Part shown: one piece after another, positions 45,360-58,080 of the stretch
Layout of the letters: each line of letters begins with the position of its first letter
Position numbering within the stretch: the stretch's first letter is position 1
Source of the DNA: Marsupella aquatica
Taxonomy: Eukaryota; Marchantiophyta
Length of the DNA stretch: 64,000 nucleotides
Assembly (NCBI GenBank): GCA_973895155.1
Contig: OZ316897.1
Location: forward strand, 2,790,001-2,854,000
Direction: 5' to 3'
Notes under the pieces: generated by a model
Databases searched by the model: none
The model's input: only the letters and a program-made list of their open reading frames with translations
Told to the model about the DNA's origin: nothing
Translations under genes and position numbers: made by a program

Positions 45360-48300
45360 ATGGGACCTCCTCACAACCGCCAGCAATTTCGGAACAACAG
45401 AAAGGGAGGAGCAGCACCGGACTCTTCAACGAGTTCCGCCTCTTCTGGCTCTTCTATCCTTGCAGGTGTGATTTACCTCACTCGCAAGTAAGGTTTTGAC
45501 GTTGTTCTCTTGTAGCTACCGTTGACAATCAATCTATCGCGGCATGAGGAATTTAAATCCCTGTTCGATAAAGCAGATGTAGTGCGCACCAAAGCCTCTT
45601 GAGCCTCTTGAGGAGAGACGATAAGGGAAGGTCTTACCATTTACAATGTCTGGCGGCCAGGGACTACGTGTGAAGGATTAGAGCTTTCTCATTGCCCGAA
45701 CTGGACTAATCAGCTAGGAGAGGAGTTCCATCACCTCCACCCACAATCTTCCTCCCCAAGTTTAAATTGGTTGAGCTTGCTTGTCTTGACCATTTTCCAT
45801 TTCTTTCATAAAATGTTATGCAAGCGAATTTTGCCACCGGCTGTCTTTAAGGCTGTCGTTAGATGGGATGGAATAGATGGGAATGGTCTTTGTATGCTTT
45901 CTGATCGCATATCAAAATATTGCAGAGGCGAGAAAACTTAAGCAGCAAGCGGAAAGGAAGCCTGAGGGTACTGCACGCGGTGCAGTCCTCAAGAGATGCG
46001 CTCAGCGCTTCAACGATGCTCTAGCGTTACCCCTCTCCTTCGCTGATCAAGAAGAGGCGTGGTTTGATCTTGTAAACCCCTCATACACAGCCTTGTAACT
46101 ACTACCTGAAGAATCATGCCGATGTCTGCTAAAGGTTGATGGAATTCGTGTTGTAGTCATCCAGGAGCTTTCTATAATCTCTAAAACTAGATATCTTGAG
46201 GCGGGTCGTGTGGAACAGGTGAAAAAATTGACGTGGCCAAGGTGCTGACAAACACCTGATTTCAGCCTTGTGAATGATTGGGTTGTAAAAAATATTACAA
46301 GGAGGGCTGTCCAGAGAGGCTCGGAAGAAGACGAGATTCGGTCATTCGCTAATTTCTGATACGGGATCTAATTCATGCCAGGGTGAGGTATTGCTTCTGT
46401 CGTCGGCATCGATACTTGCCGGACTGTCTACCCTCACCGGCAATATTTTCGAACCCATTGTCAAGAAGCCTCGAGCTCTTGAAATTCACCTCCAGGCTTC
46501 CTTAGATGCAGCTGCTTTGAGCAGGTAAGTGAGCTTGATTCCTCTATAGTCGGTAAAGGTTTTGTTTGCCAGTATACTATTCCTTCTTCGGAGCTGTTGA
46601 TCAGCTGCGGAAGATTGTTTGTCTTTGCCCATATTCTTTTTGCATCATTGTCCACATTGTTGCAATGCCTAAGTTTACCGTCAAGTGTCAAAGATTATGG
46701 GTGACCTTTCTGGTTTTGTATGCAGGCAGAGCCATGATATGTTTGAAAGAGTTTGTTCCAGGGAGGGTCGAGGTGAGCTGAAAGAAGAAGCTGCGGTCAA
46801 TAGCGGAAATGCCCTCTGTCAGTGTGCAGAGCTGGCCCTTGAAATTCCGACTGAGATGGGAGGCGGAGCGGCCATTGCAACAGAGCTTTACCGCCAGGCA
46901 TTCGACAGGTAGACCTTAGTACTCAGAAGCCTTTGATTTCTTGTGGAGAACCGCACTATGGTTGAATCATCTCTTGTGTATTGTTCCGGATTTATGTCCA
47001 AATTGTTCTGGATTTCTGTAAAAATTGTGAGCTCAGTAAATTCTTTTTCAAGAACTTCTGTTCGTGGCCTAGCTCATCAAGTACATTGAAGAAGCAGGAG
47101 ACGGGAAGAAACATCTGTCTGTAGAATACAAATCACCCAGCTACCCTACTTGAACAATAAAACCAAACGACATTTGTTAAGGGCGTGGGTTCGCAGTTGT
47201 ACTGTATTCAGTGAATGTGTGGAAACAAATTGACATTAGGATATATGAAAGGCTTGACGTTTAAGAATCATGGAAATCTACTGAATTCCTGTACGCTGGA
47301 TGCAGAGCAGGTACTCAGCAGCCTTGATGTCATCGGCAGATGACGTGGAGCTCTTAACAAATGTCGGTGATTGCTGCATTCAGAGAGCTGAATTGGCAGC
47401 CTCTTCAATTCACTTGAATAGCTCTGGTCTCCCCTCGGTTTGGGATTTGGCTAAAGAAAACTACGAGCGTGGGCTAGGAGCATATGGTTTGGCCTGTGCC
47501 AATGCAGATGCGAGAATAGGAGATGATTTAGCTGGTCTACTTCAAAATTGGGGAGTGGGCCTTTTTTCTGTTGCGCAGGTAAAATCCGTTGTTATTATAT
47601 GAATCTGTTTACTAAGTGAAACAGTCTTTCTTCTTTTCCGAGTTTGAATCACTTGTAGTTATTGCCCCTCCCGTTTTTAAAGTGCTCGCGTTTACACTCT
47701 GAGAAGTACCCTGATTTTGAATCGTCTTTATACTCTTTGCCTTTTGGCCCTTGGACTTGCTTTACATTCTTTTGCCATTTTCAGGCAAACCAAGTGACGA
47801 CCCTACTACTGACTTTGACACATATACGGTTTATGGTTTACGGTTCAGGATCATCCTTGTCTAGTCTAGAGTATGCGGCTTCGTTGCAACCCTTTAAAGC
47901 GTGAGTAGCCTGATGTACACCGTTTTTAGTGGACTGTGTCCGCATCTTAGCCCCTAGATTAGAAGCATTTATGGCACTAATGGTGGTCCTGTCCTTTTTC
48001 AGAGGTCACCTGATCCAGAAGAAGCAATGAAGTTTGTAGGAACTGCACAGGAGAAGTTACGGTCCGCTATGAAGTTTAGACCTACGGATTCATCCCTTTG
48101 TCTTGCACTTGGAGAAGGTCTACTTGGCGTTGCAGATCACTTTGCCGACAATCCTCATCTTCAACAGCAGGTGTGCTAATAAGGAGCACGTGGAAAAACC
48201 TCATTTGAAGCTTGTTTAGTACTGAAGAGAGAGACGGAACAATTTCCTTATCACGAGTTGGTATTCACAATCACAGACTAGATTGGACAGTTGCCCCGTT

Positions 48301-49160
48301 TATATTGGAGAACTATCTGAAAATATCCAAGGTTTATCTGTGTCCTTTGACCCATTTTGGACCTGTATAAGATGTACGTGTAAGTCTTTAGAAAGGGCAT
48401 AGAATTGATGGGTAAGGGTGCTCTATACGATGACCTCTAACAATCACGTTGGTGTTCTTCTCCACATGAACCTATTTTCTAAGATCTCAGTAAATACTGG
48501 CAGGTGCTAGAGTACCTAAGAGTCGCAGTCGAAGATGGGTTTGGAGAAGTACTGAAGATCGACTCGAAAAGCATCAGTGCCTTTTTGGGTTTAGGTGATA
48601 CCCACCTTGCAGCTGCTAAGCTGCTAGCCAGCAGCGGAGGAGAGACGAATGCTAGGAAGCACTTGGAGGAGAGTGTCAACTCATATTCTCTTGCAGTCAA
48701 AATCTTGAAGGAGGGTAAGCGCTTACCAAATTGAAATCAACGTTATGCAATCGTATCTTATTTTACTTCTTGACCTGCCTTGAATGTGATCTCATGTAGA
48801 AACGGGAGGCAGATTATATGAGCTGCCTTATATCCTCGAAACAAGTCTAATGGTACTACTTCTGAATGACGTCGTTTTCGATGGTCTTACCTTGACTGCA
48901 TTTGGTGGTTCGTTTTCCCAGACTCAGGAGGTGAACTGAACTTGAAATTTGATGAGCAGTGTGACGTTCTCTACAACCTAGCATGTGCTGCAGCACTTGC
49001 TGGGTCTGAAGCAGAGGTGCATGGGGCCTTGGTACAGCTTGCCAGTGTCGATGCTTTTTCTGTAAAGGATGCTCTTGAGGATCCTGATCTAGCGAGTATT
49101 AGATCTAGGGATTGGTTCAGCGCCTTAGTGCAACGTATCCAGTCTACATCAACGAGATAA
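45360..49160 (+). CDS. TPR-like helical repeat protein
   Basis: Eight exons: 45360-45465, 45926-46071, 46382-46524, 46726-46908, 47308-47578, 48003-48170, 48504-48714 and 48922-49160, giving about 488 residues with phases that join throughout. It starts MGPPHNRQ with a short Ser-rich basic N-terminus (about 35 residues), then a chain of helical hairpins. TPR-like spacing of Ala, Gly and Leu is seen, for example in KIDSKSISAFLGLGDTHLAA and KFRPTDSSLCLALGEGLLGV. TPR arrays bind partner proteins. No catalytic motif is visible and I do not recognise a named orthologue. The second acceptor AG at 47306-47307, not the first, is needed to keep the frame of exon 5. A longer upstream frame starting at 45092 was not used because its phase does not join exon 2. 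Confidence 0.75.
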
Positions 49161-49226
49161 GTTGCTATGCGAGAGTTAAAAGCATTATGGATGCTCTTAA
49201 TATGAATCCAAAGATCAAAATTATCA
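49161..49226 (+). other. 3' flank of the TPR gene
   Basis: Immediate downstream sequence of the TPR gene's stop; part of its 3' untranslated region. Confidence 0.4.
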
Positions 49227-49643
49227 TTAAGTGGAGAGGGTCTTCCAATTTAGTTCATGATACTCTGATGACGTCCTTTTAGATTGACACCCTAGCTTAG
49301 TCTCAATGCGTAAAACGTCTTGATTCAATGTGGTCACGTTGGGAGGTAAATAAAACTGGGATGGAGGCAACTTAAGGATCAACGTGCAGTTGAGCATAGT
49401 TTCAGTTGGATGGCCGCTATACAAAAAATAAAACAGTTTTGCCTTCACTGTTACTCTACAAGAGGATTCGGTCAGCGCTAACTCGTCTTGGGGGAAAGGG
49501 TGGGAACATTGGAACTGACCATCTAGAGTGCCATATTTGTGGTCCGATTCGATTTCCACAGGCAAGGTAACATCCCAGCCCACTATCTTAGTCCATGAAT
49601 TCCCAACTTTATGTACTGAATGAACAAGCGTCTTGGCATTCAC
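49227..49643 (-). CDS. Doubtful 138-codon frame, unknown product
   Basis: A single uninterrupted reverse-strand frame beginning MNAKTLVHSVHK, with no signal peptide, membrane segment or motif that I recognise. It sits in the 3' flank of the TPR gene, convergent with it. It is longer than most random frames in this window but shows no family evidence and no splice-consistent partner exon. It could be an orphan gene or chance. Confidence 0.2.
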   Translation of the reverse strand: MNAKTLVHSVHKVGNSWTKIVGWDVTLPVEIESDHKYGTLDGQFQCSHPFPQDELALTESSCRVTVKAKLFYFLYSGHPTETMLNCTLILKLPPSQFYLPPNVTTLNQDVLRIETKLGCQSKRTSSEYHELNWKTLST

Positions 49644-52156
49644 ATAACGTTTTAGACCTTAAAGTTTAGAAGGCCTTCAAATCCAATGCAAATATTAAGT
49701 CATGAAGTCTAAGGTGCAGTATTTGACTAAAATCCCTTACGTTAGCTATCATCGCACAAGCTAGCCGCTAGTCGGGTTTCCCATGTACACGATCTCTATC
49801 TGGATGACTGGATGAGTCTGAATGGTATTTGACAGCGATTCTTTTGCAGATGTATACTGTACATCTGTATATTCTTTTGTACTGTTTTGTCCTACTTTAG
49901 TCAGAAAGTGATCAGAGAACCTGAGGTTAAAATCTGGGTTCAAATCCAATATATCTGGAAATTTGATAATCAAAGTTGCACTTTAGTTACAGTTCTCAAT
50001 TAAACCTGGCCTCCTTAATCTAGCCAAAAACCCATCCCAGAATGACAAGCTCTCAAGGGCTCACGATAGAGATGTTTGATTGTAGCGGTCTCCAGAGTTG
50101 TACATTCTTTACGAGTCTCCAGATATCTATTATTATTTATTTCCTTCGATCAAACTACACATGCAGTACCTACAATCAAGTTCAACAAATTGCGTCATGT
50201 AATGCTTTGCCAAATCGGCCTACACAAACTGCAAAGCCAAACTGCAGTCAGTTACCAAACATGGCACTTCATCATAGCAAGATTGCAACCCAAACAGATC
50301 ATGGGCTCTATCTGGAGTACTTTTGAACCAAACCAACAGTTGCGAACGAATATTTATTAGTGTGAAATATGTACATCTTTCTTCTTCTTCTGCTTCTTTT
50401 GTTTGGTAAACTTTCCTGAGAGTGTCTTCGAGGCAAGCTAGAGAACGCCCCGTCAACATGTGACATGAAAGAGAAGTTGGGTCATCGCTGGTTATATCCT
50501 GATCAACCAGGCATATTTGCAGGCCGAGAATCATAGCAAATCAAAGCCTGTTTTCGACTGTGTCACTATATAGTGGTAGTGCGATTATAGTCCCCGACCA
50601 CTACCTGGGAGCACCGGCACACGAATCCAAACTCGCAAGACAGTGAAGTATCGCTAGGGGATAGCATACAGATTGGAGTAATAAAAGCCACACCGAGACA
50701 CACAAGCGGCCAGTCCCAGCTCTCTGGTTTGGACAATTGCAAACGACGACGTACATGAGCTCGCTCTAGTCCCCGCTCTAGTCCAGTCAAGCAAAAGCTA
50801 GGCGAGAAGCTGTAAGCCCAGCCCAGTCCAGCCTAGGTCAGGATGGATGGAGACTTCTAACAACCCCGTAATTTTCTACACAAACCGGGACACAAACTCG
50901 AGACCAGTACGCAATATCGCAAAACGTCGTTTTAGCAAGCATTAATTGTTTTGGGGCAGGTACGCAACTGAGACGTGACCGACCGATTCGCTGTCGAATG
51001 TTTTCTCCACATCTGCCATCCCTGTCAGTCGGTCTTCGATACGGTACTGTAATTTTCATATTCGGACACCCAGGCCTACGACTGTCATGATTTTGAAGTA
51101 GGTCGTATTCATTTCAATTCGAGTGGCTATAGCACAGAGTAGTGGTGAAATTCGGCATAGGTAGGCGGCTCTAAAATAGTATATCGGACAGCCAGGTTTG
51201 CGTTCGACACAGATTTCGGTCTGATCCAGCGAACATGCCCCTTAATTTGACGTATCATTGACAGAGAGTCCAATTTGGCAGATTCAATCCCAGCTGCAGG
51301 TTGCCCTGTAAAGCTTTTTTTATATCTGTTAAATGAGCTATCTACAGGAAAGGATCGTGTATGTATATGATGTGCTGCACGATCTTAGGGAGCTGGTTCT
51401 ATGGCGTATGATTTCTCGGATTCTGAGGATTGCCAGACCAAGACTAATAAATTTGCCTGTTTCTTCCACGTCCAATTTAGCTCTTTGATAAGGTTTAATT
51501 CGATTTTAGGTGCACCTCATAGGTACAGTACATCCTAGGGACTGGAATTATTGGGAAGCGACAGTAAGGAACTCATTCCAGTAAATCTTGTTTCAGGGTT
51601 CTGGGCTGTTTCTTTTTCATTGGAGGCTCGACAGTAAGTTGTTGGACTGTACGTGTTTAACGAGTAAACAAGATTTTAGATCGGAATCGTATTACATGTC
51701 CTTCGTATATACATCGGACAGCGAAGAAAATCGTCGCTCAGAGTAAGGATCGTTTGCAAAGTTTTGCATAAGTATTGTTAAGAAAGCTCAAATGGAATTG
51801 TTTAGGTAAATTGCTATATTGACCATAGATCGTTGCAACAAGAAACGTAAGGGGAAAGTTCCAGGTTGAGCACTCCACTTAGGCTCATGCATGCCCACCA
51901 TAAAAACAGAATGTATTCAAAACAAGGCCAAAAATGTTTTACAGTCACTGGGATGTTCGACAGATATGTCACATTTATCGAGAGTGAATTATCTCGATCC
52001 TTTCTTTGGAATTCATGTATATAATCGAAGAAGCGCGTACCCACGTAGTGATCGGCTCTTTTTAAGGTTCCATGGATTAAATCTAGATACAGGCTACCCA
52101 TCTGTCCCACGTACGTTAACGTTGACTCGTCATTCAAATATTATGCGTCTACAAGT
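49644..52156. other. Spacer without recognisable gene
   Basis: Only short frames with no family resemblance. No tRNA, rRNA or clear mobile-element ends were found. Confidence 0.45.
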
Positions 52157-52252
52157 CCGTGTTCAACTTACGTCGTATCGATATATGTCATTCAATTCCA
52201 ACTCGAGACAATCATGACATTTATAGATAGATTCGACTTAAGTTGAACACGG
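52157..52252. ncRNA. Foldback that could be a small-RNA precursor (tentative)
   Basis: Two arms of about 36 nt pair across a loop of about 25 nt. The left arm begins ccgtgttcaactta and the right arm ends taagttgaacacgg, giving a perfect 14-bp base. A largely paired stretch with single mismatches and a small bulge follows up to tgtca/tgaca. The size and the imperfect pairing resemble a plant microRNA precursor. It may instead be a decayed inverted-repeat element. There is no protein-coding signal. Confidence 0.35.
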
Positions 52253-53118
52253 AGTAACCCTTGGGAGAAACTCATGTTATCTATGGCCAGAGTTATGGCT
52301 TGTCTCAACATTTTTGTTAAGCACGGATAGGTGAGATGTAGGTGCTGGCCAGCGTCATTGCTTTGGTCAGTGCTTGTTAGCTCGCAAAGTTGCCGATCTT
52401 GGTGGTCCACGGGCTTCCTAGGCCTATTCCGTAGAGTTAGATACTTTGTCCAATTAATACCTAGCCAGATGTTCTGAAATGAATTGTCCTAAGCTTGCAG
52501 TTTAGCATCGCTGGCATTCAGATGACTCAGCTGGCCTGCGGACGGTTACTTTAGTGTTAGGAAAAGAAATCACTCAGGAGAGCTAAAGCGATTGAATACT
52601 CTTTGAAAACAATGCTGCTAAGGCTTGAAAACTGGTCCGATTGGAGCAACATAGCAAGTTGTACTCTGCGACTTGGCTTCTTTTGAGATGCTTCTGATCG
52701 AGGTTGAGACTCAGTACTTTACTTAATAGCAGTACCATCGGGATGAGGACTACATCTGGAGACATCTGGAGATTGCTGTTTTGGGTCGCCATTCTCGTCA
52801 GTATTTGTCCATCGTGCATAGTACAGCTTTAGAGATGCCTACTTGAGAAGAAAGACAGAAATGGAGGACTAAGCTGCAGCTGCGCTTCAAGAGTCTCAAT
52901 CAAGGACAAAATGATATTGACGATCAATTTGGCGCTTGCCAGCATAATTCGTACGAAGAGACCATGAGCGATTAACACTAATGTGCCACGTACTCTGACG
53001 CCAAGTCTTAACTTTTGTATATATGGCCCGAACTTTGTAGTATCAGCTAGTCATTTGATCGAGCAAACCTCGAGCTTATAAAGTAGAGTCCAAATATGGA
53101 AAATTGGAGGTTCTAGTG

Positions 53119-53239
53119 AAATCAGGTCGAGCTACAAGTTTCAGATTCTCACGTCGAACGGGTGATAAAGAAACTTGTAGGTCGACCAAAAGGTGGATTT
53201 TACACTCCAAGAATTGAAACTTGTAGCTCGACCTGATTT
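53119..53239. ncRNA. Foldback with perfect 25-bp arms, possible small-RNA precursor
   Basis: The arms 53119-53143 and 53215-53239 are perfect reverse complements (25 bp; core ggtcgagctacaagtttc). A third, nearly matching piece gaaacttgtaggtcgacc lies in the loop at 53170-53187 and can pair with the left arm as well, with one mismatch. The roughly 120-nt length and the stem fit a microRNA-type or siRNA-producing hairpin. Transcription cannot be judged from sequence. Confidence 0.35.
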
Positions 53240-53890
53240 AGGTACGGTGGTTAGCTGTCCTTCAGCGACGAATCATGCTTTCAATCAATCATCAGCACCT
53301 ACGGGAAGCCGAAGCAGCTGGGATTAGTGTGGGTTCCTGGAAACATCCAGGAAAGCTGAGCACTAAGAAGTTGCCAAAATTCAGAGACCCGAGACTGTCT
53401 GCCTTACTGAAACTCCAGAGCTAAACCATTGTCTGAGAAACTATTGGACACTCTGTGCTTAGTCGATCGGTTGTGGATGCCTAAATTAATGATGCACAAG
53501 CCGCCAGACTGCCAGTTCATTCACCCTATTCACGGACTCAGACGGAGTCATACAATGCTGTATATATTCAAGGACGGACTATGATATCAATTCAAGGCGA
53601 AATTTGTCTGCGATTGCAGCATGCGCCATATATAAATAATTAATTGTTGCTAGCTGCAGGCCTAACTTGGAACCAATCTCACGGCGGTGGACCGTATTGG
53701 GCTCCATGGTGCCTGCTTGGCTTAATGGATGCTCAGCAATTCTTGCCTCGATCACTATATCGGAACTGGTTATCCTCTTTTTGCATAACATCTCTGACAT
53801 GAATTGGACAGTTTCAGATCGAATCCTTTCTCATGGTGACCTATCGACCCGGGGTAACAATGATGTGGACTTGTACACAGTATCTTCATC

Positions 53891-53960
53891 ACTTGCTATG
53901 GCCAATTCCAGACTAGAATTACGTTAGCGCCATTCTAGTCTGGAATTGGCCATAGCAAGT
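53891..53960. repeat. Perfect 29-bp inverted repeat with 12-nt loop
   Basis: The left arm is 53891-53919 and the right arm 53932-53960. Both read acttgctatggccaattc inward, and the arms are exact reverse complements separated by 12 bases. Complete identity implies a recent inverted duplication or an actively kept hairpin. A strong hairpin of this kind could also act as a terminator-like or small-RNA source. Confidence 0.9.
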
Positions 53961-56900
53961 ACTTCTAATCAATTCTGACAGTAGACGGCTGAATCTTTTT
54001 GATGGAACCTGTTAACATTAATGTGTCGGAGGGGAAAATAAAGAAATTTTCCATCTCTCATCAACATCTTCATAGCGCAAGCGCACCTTGTCAGGTCGTG
54101 CTGATAAACTGTGTCTTGTCGATTTGTCGATCATTCTCTGAATCACCTCTTTCAGACCTAACGTACTGTGACCCCAAGGACGGTTTCTAGTCTGTTGATA
54201 TAATCAGAATATATGATTCCTTTGGAAGTGTAAAATCTGCCTAGTTTTTCCCAATTCAAGTAGGTCCGTAGTATCCTTGCCTGACCATGCCATTAGATAC
54301 ACAGTTAGTCATCGGTTGTACCACGATGAAAGTGCCTTTGGATTCAAACTAGTAGTTCACCAAGAGTTTGCCACGATTGCCAGTTCTTCTTTTTTTGTTT
54401 ATAATATATAAAAGTCTAGTGACGATCAATATTGGAAAAATGTTAATCGTATATGTTCAAATTACAGTAAACAGAATTGGTCGCACTCCAATTACTGATG
54501 AGTCCAACAACCTGTGATGTGATCATATTTAACGTACTGGCCATTTCATCAAGGTTGGATCATCAAGCTGGATGAGCGATCGATGCTGTGGTAAGTTAGA
54601 AAGTTTCTCCGGGCTAATCATGAAGTTTGCGTGTTCGAAGGGTCACATTGGAGTGGATTGGATGATCTTTGACTAGATCACAAAATTTCAAACCAGAAGC
54701 TCGATCATATATGTAGTACTGACCAGCACCGCTGGACGCTGGTATGATGACAGGAATATCTGTCCAGCACCTGATGGCGCCCAAGGGAAAACGACGTGTT
54801 TGTACGTCCTGCACTTAGCTACTGTGGCTTGCAATCAAATCTGTCTAATTAATTAGGCTACATTCAAGACCGGAGGCTGCTGAGTGAGAACTGCCACTAT
54901 TCTTTCAATCCATATCAGTTCACCAAGTTTTTAAAGAGAGTACTTAATATGAAACTCGATGACCTGGTCTAGCCGTATAAGTGTATTGAATTTATACTGC
55001 ATCTACTCGTCAAGCCTGAAAAGAAGGTGCAGTAGCTACAGGTTCTCCTCAATAACTAGGCGTACCTAATCATCTTGCACGTACCGTGCAACTTACTGTA
55101 GCTACCTTAAGCTGCATTGCAATACAGACTCCTTTAGCGTAGCGTAGACCAGTTCATGTATCTATCCGTTGTCGAGTGGGTGACGATCGAGTGGTACTCG
55201 GGTCCCACATGCGTGCACCAAGATATAGGAGCTGGAAGGTAGTGGATGGGCTTTTAGCAACACATGATGAATGTTGTTTTTGTGGCTTGAGCACTTGAGA
55301 TGACTCTGCTTCATCTGAGAAACGCTCTGCTGTCCAGAGCTTCAGTAGTTAATGGTGATCGGGATGGTTGTAAGTTCCGATAGCTAGAATACAGACGACG
55401 GAGTGAATTGTAATCAATCCGGTTCAAGAGCAAGCTGCACAAATGAATTGAATCAAATGGAGGTGTACAATCGTGCATGGGGCCAGTGATGTTGATGTCT
55501 TTAACCCAAGCCTTGCCACTGGTGCTTTTTAAAATTCCTGTTACCATTTCTAGGCGGTAAGGGATTACCATCGACCCGGGTATAAAATAATGTTTTTCGC
55601 ACTCGAACGAATTGAAAGGTAACGCTGCCCGGTCGCCTATTTGCGTACCCACACCAACGGATCTATATGTAGACTGGGTACGGGTATATCTCTATCTAGC
55701 TCGCTTTTGGCTACGGACTTCGATTTGAAGTACGTATCTTGGCCCCGCTCCGACCCCCGATTTCTGGATTTTCAGAGACCTGAAGCCCTCTGCAGCAAAT
55801 CGTTGAGGTGGAGGCTGCCCTTCGCCAGATTTCTCAACTCACGAACCAACTACTTGTATAGAGTAAATTACAATGTTGTATATACTGGGTCCTCGACAGG
55901 AATATACTACACTTCACTAGATGACCATTTTCGACCATGTTAAGCTAGTATCAGAGTTACGTGTAACCTTAACGCTGTAGTTTTCTTAGAATGGTCGACT
56001 CATCAAATTCCAGGGTGCTATCTCCATACGTCCTTCCTACAAATGTGAATCATTCATTCAAACTGAAAGTTTAGACAGAAATTCACGGCCATAAAAAAAC
56101 TGTAAAATCTTCGTTGCCTAGCTCAGACCTCTGCACCAAGTTTTCCATCCGAGCCGAACGCAGAGCTCCATGGTATTCAGGTCCTCAGCACGGATTCCGG
56201 AGCTGTCCTATAGTACCTATGCGCAGACGAAATGATCATTGTGGACATGCATGACCGTCTCCTGACATTTGAACGTATGTGGTGTGTCTGGGATACGTCA
56301 TTGTACCATAAGATTATACATAGCACTCGTCCCTTGGCTGGATTTTGACAGGGAAATACGTTGAGACCGCATAATTATGGTACGATCGCAATTGCAGACC
56401 GGATTGGCTTTGCCTTACATCTCTCAATATCTACTGGCTTGACAAACTCGGCTGCTCATGGCCCTCTAAATACGGTATAGATCCGCAACATTCGTACCTA
56501 GGTGTCGGGAACATGCTCCAGTAGAGCTCGGGATACGTTACTAAAAACGTACATCTGTGTCCAGAAATGTTCAAAGAATTGAACTACATCAAAAGAGGGG
56601 CTAGCCATCAGATTAACGATCTTCTTTAGTTTTTGCATTTTCTTCTCGAAAAGTATTGCTAATATTATTGCTAATATTAAACAGGCACTAAGTGACTGAA
56701 TGCAAAAAGCGAAGCTCAATGCAAAAAGCAAATCTTGGATGGACCCAGGGGTTTGCTTGAAACCCCCATGGATTTCCAAAGGTGGGATGGACTGATTCAG
56801 AACATCAAAATCTGCTCACCTATTCAGAACATCAAAATCTGTTTGGATAGTACTTTTTATAGTTTTGACTTGTAGGCTGTGGTTCACGCAAACTACTCAG

Positions 56901-57807
56901 GGAGTCCTTCATATTAGTGAAGTGTCATTTCCCGGTCAGTGGTAAGTCGGTGCTCGTGCTCAAGTATTAAGGGTGTTCTTCACAGAAGTGAAACAGTTGG
57001 TGGTTAGTTTGTAATATTTGACCATCTTTGTGTTGATTGGTGATGGACCAAAGGGTTTCAGAAAGAAATGAAGCTTTGTGAGGTAATAGATTGGACATCA
57101 GAGAACATGCTAGAAACTTGAGATACAAAAGTTGTTTAAATAAATGCATAGGTTTGCTGAAAACTAGCATTTCACAGTTACTTGGTCAAGACACACAGAA
57201 AAACTACTTGGGGTGTCCTCAAAAGCAAAATATAGTTCTTAAGATAGCTAGACAAGGTGCGTTTTGGGTGTAAAGTGAAGAAGTGAGTGTCACAGTCCAT
57301 GGGATGGGCAAAACAAACCCCTCCATCCATCCGGGCTTAACTTTTGGGAATGCACAAAACATTAAAACCGTCCAAAACTCACATTCCAAATTTCACTCAC
57401 ATGTTTGTCGGGTGAGACAATTCATGCAAAGTTATAATGATTATTCTCAGAGAAAATTTAAGGATTAACAAAGGGCAATTTGATTGAATATTCAAACCAC
57501 TCTTCAACCATTTGCTGTTTTAATCCTATCTAGAAGGATATATAAGAAATGAATTCAAACAGAAAAGAATGTTGATTTCAATTTCTTGCCTAGCTTCCAC
57601 AAAATCCCAACACAATATTTATTTTTATGGCAATATTTTCATTTCTTGAGCCAATTCAAACAGCCCTACCAAACTTTTGTGCAGGTTCGGTTTGGACAGG
57701 TACAGGTATAAAATGCATTTATATATAGGCCCAAGTCACTTGAGCCTACTTGATAGACGATACTCTTCTTAAAGTAAATGGTCCGGTAACTGCACATCAA
57801 AATAGGG
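53961..57807. other. Spacer, possibly with a decayed DNA element
   Basis: No supported gene. Between about 56740 and 57690 the texture changes. A left piece reads ggatggacccaggggtttgc, a duplicated block attcagaacatcaaaatctg occurs twice near 56780-56840, and a right piece reads ttcaaacagccctacc. These are reminiscent of degenerate terminal motifs of MITE-like elements. I cannot pair the ends or find a target duplication. Confidence 0.35.
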
Positions 57808-58080
57808 CATATATGGTGTCACATAGTTACATACCATAATAAGTTACCTCTTACTTTTTTTTATAAAATAAGTGAGTGCACACCTTATAGTATCACATTT
57901 TTGATGTGTGATATATGACATATATGGTGTGACATAGTTACATACCATGCACACCTTATAATAACACATTTTTTATGTGTGATATATGACATATATGGTG
58001 TCACATAGTTACATACCATGATAAACCTCTCTATATTTTTTAAATAAGTGGGTGCACACCTTATAATATTACATTTTGAT
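57808..58080. repeat. Degenerate tandem repeat array
   Basis: Three copies of a block like atatggtgtcacatagttac followed by ataccat lie near 57811, 57921 and 57991. They alternate with gtgcacaccttata-type blocks and acattttt(g)atgtgtga stretches. The spacing is irregular. The sequence is AT-rich and non-coding. Confidence 0.75.

Noticed and set aside
45092-45499. 135-codon frame starting at 45092 as first exon of the TPR gene
   Set aside because: Its phase does not join exon 2 at the donor 45466; the frame starting at 45360 joins correctly and gives a plausible N-terminus.
47788-47899. Possible extra exon between exons 5 and 6 of the TPR gene, starting after ttttcag
   Set aside because: Including it shifts the next exon out of frame and creates an early stop; skipping it keeps the phase.
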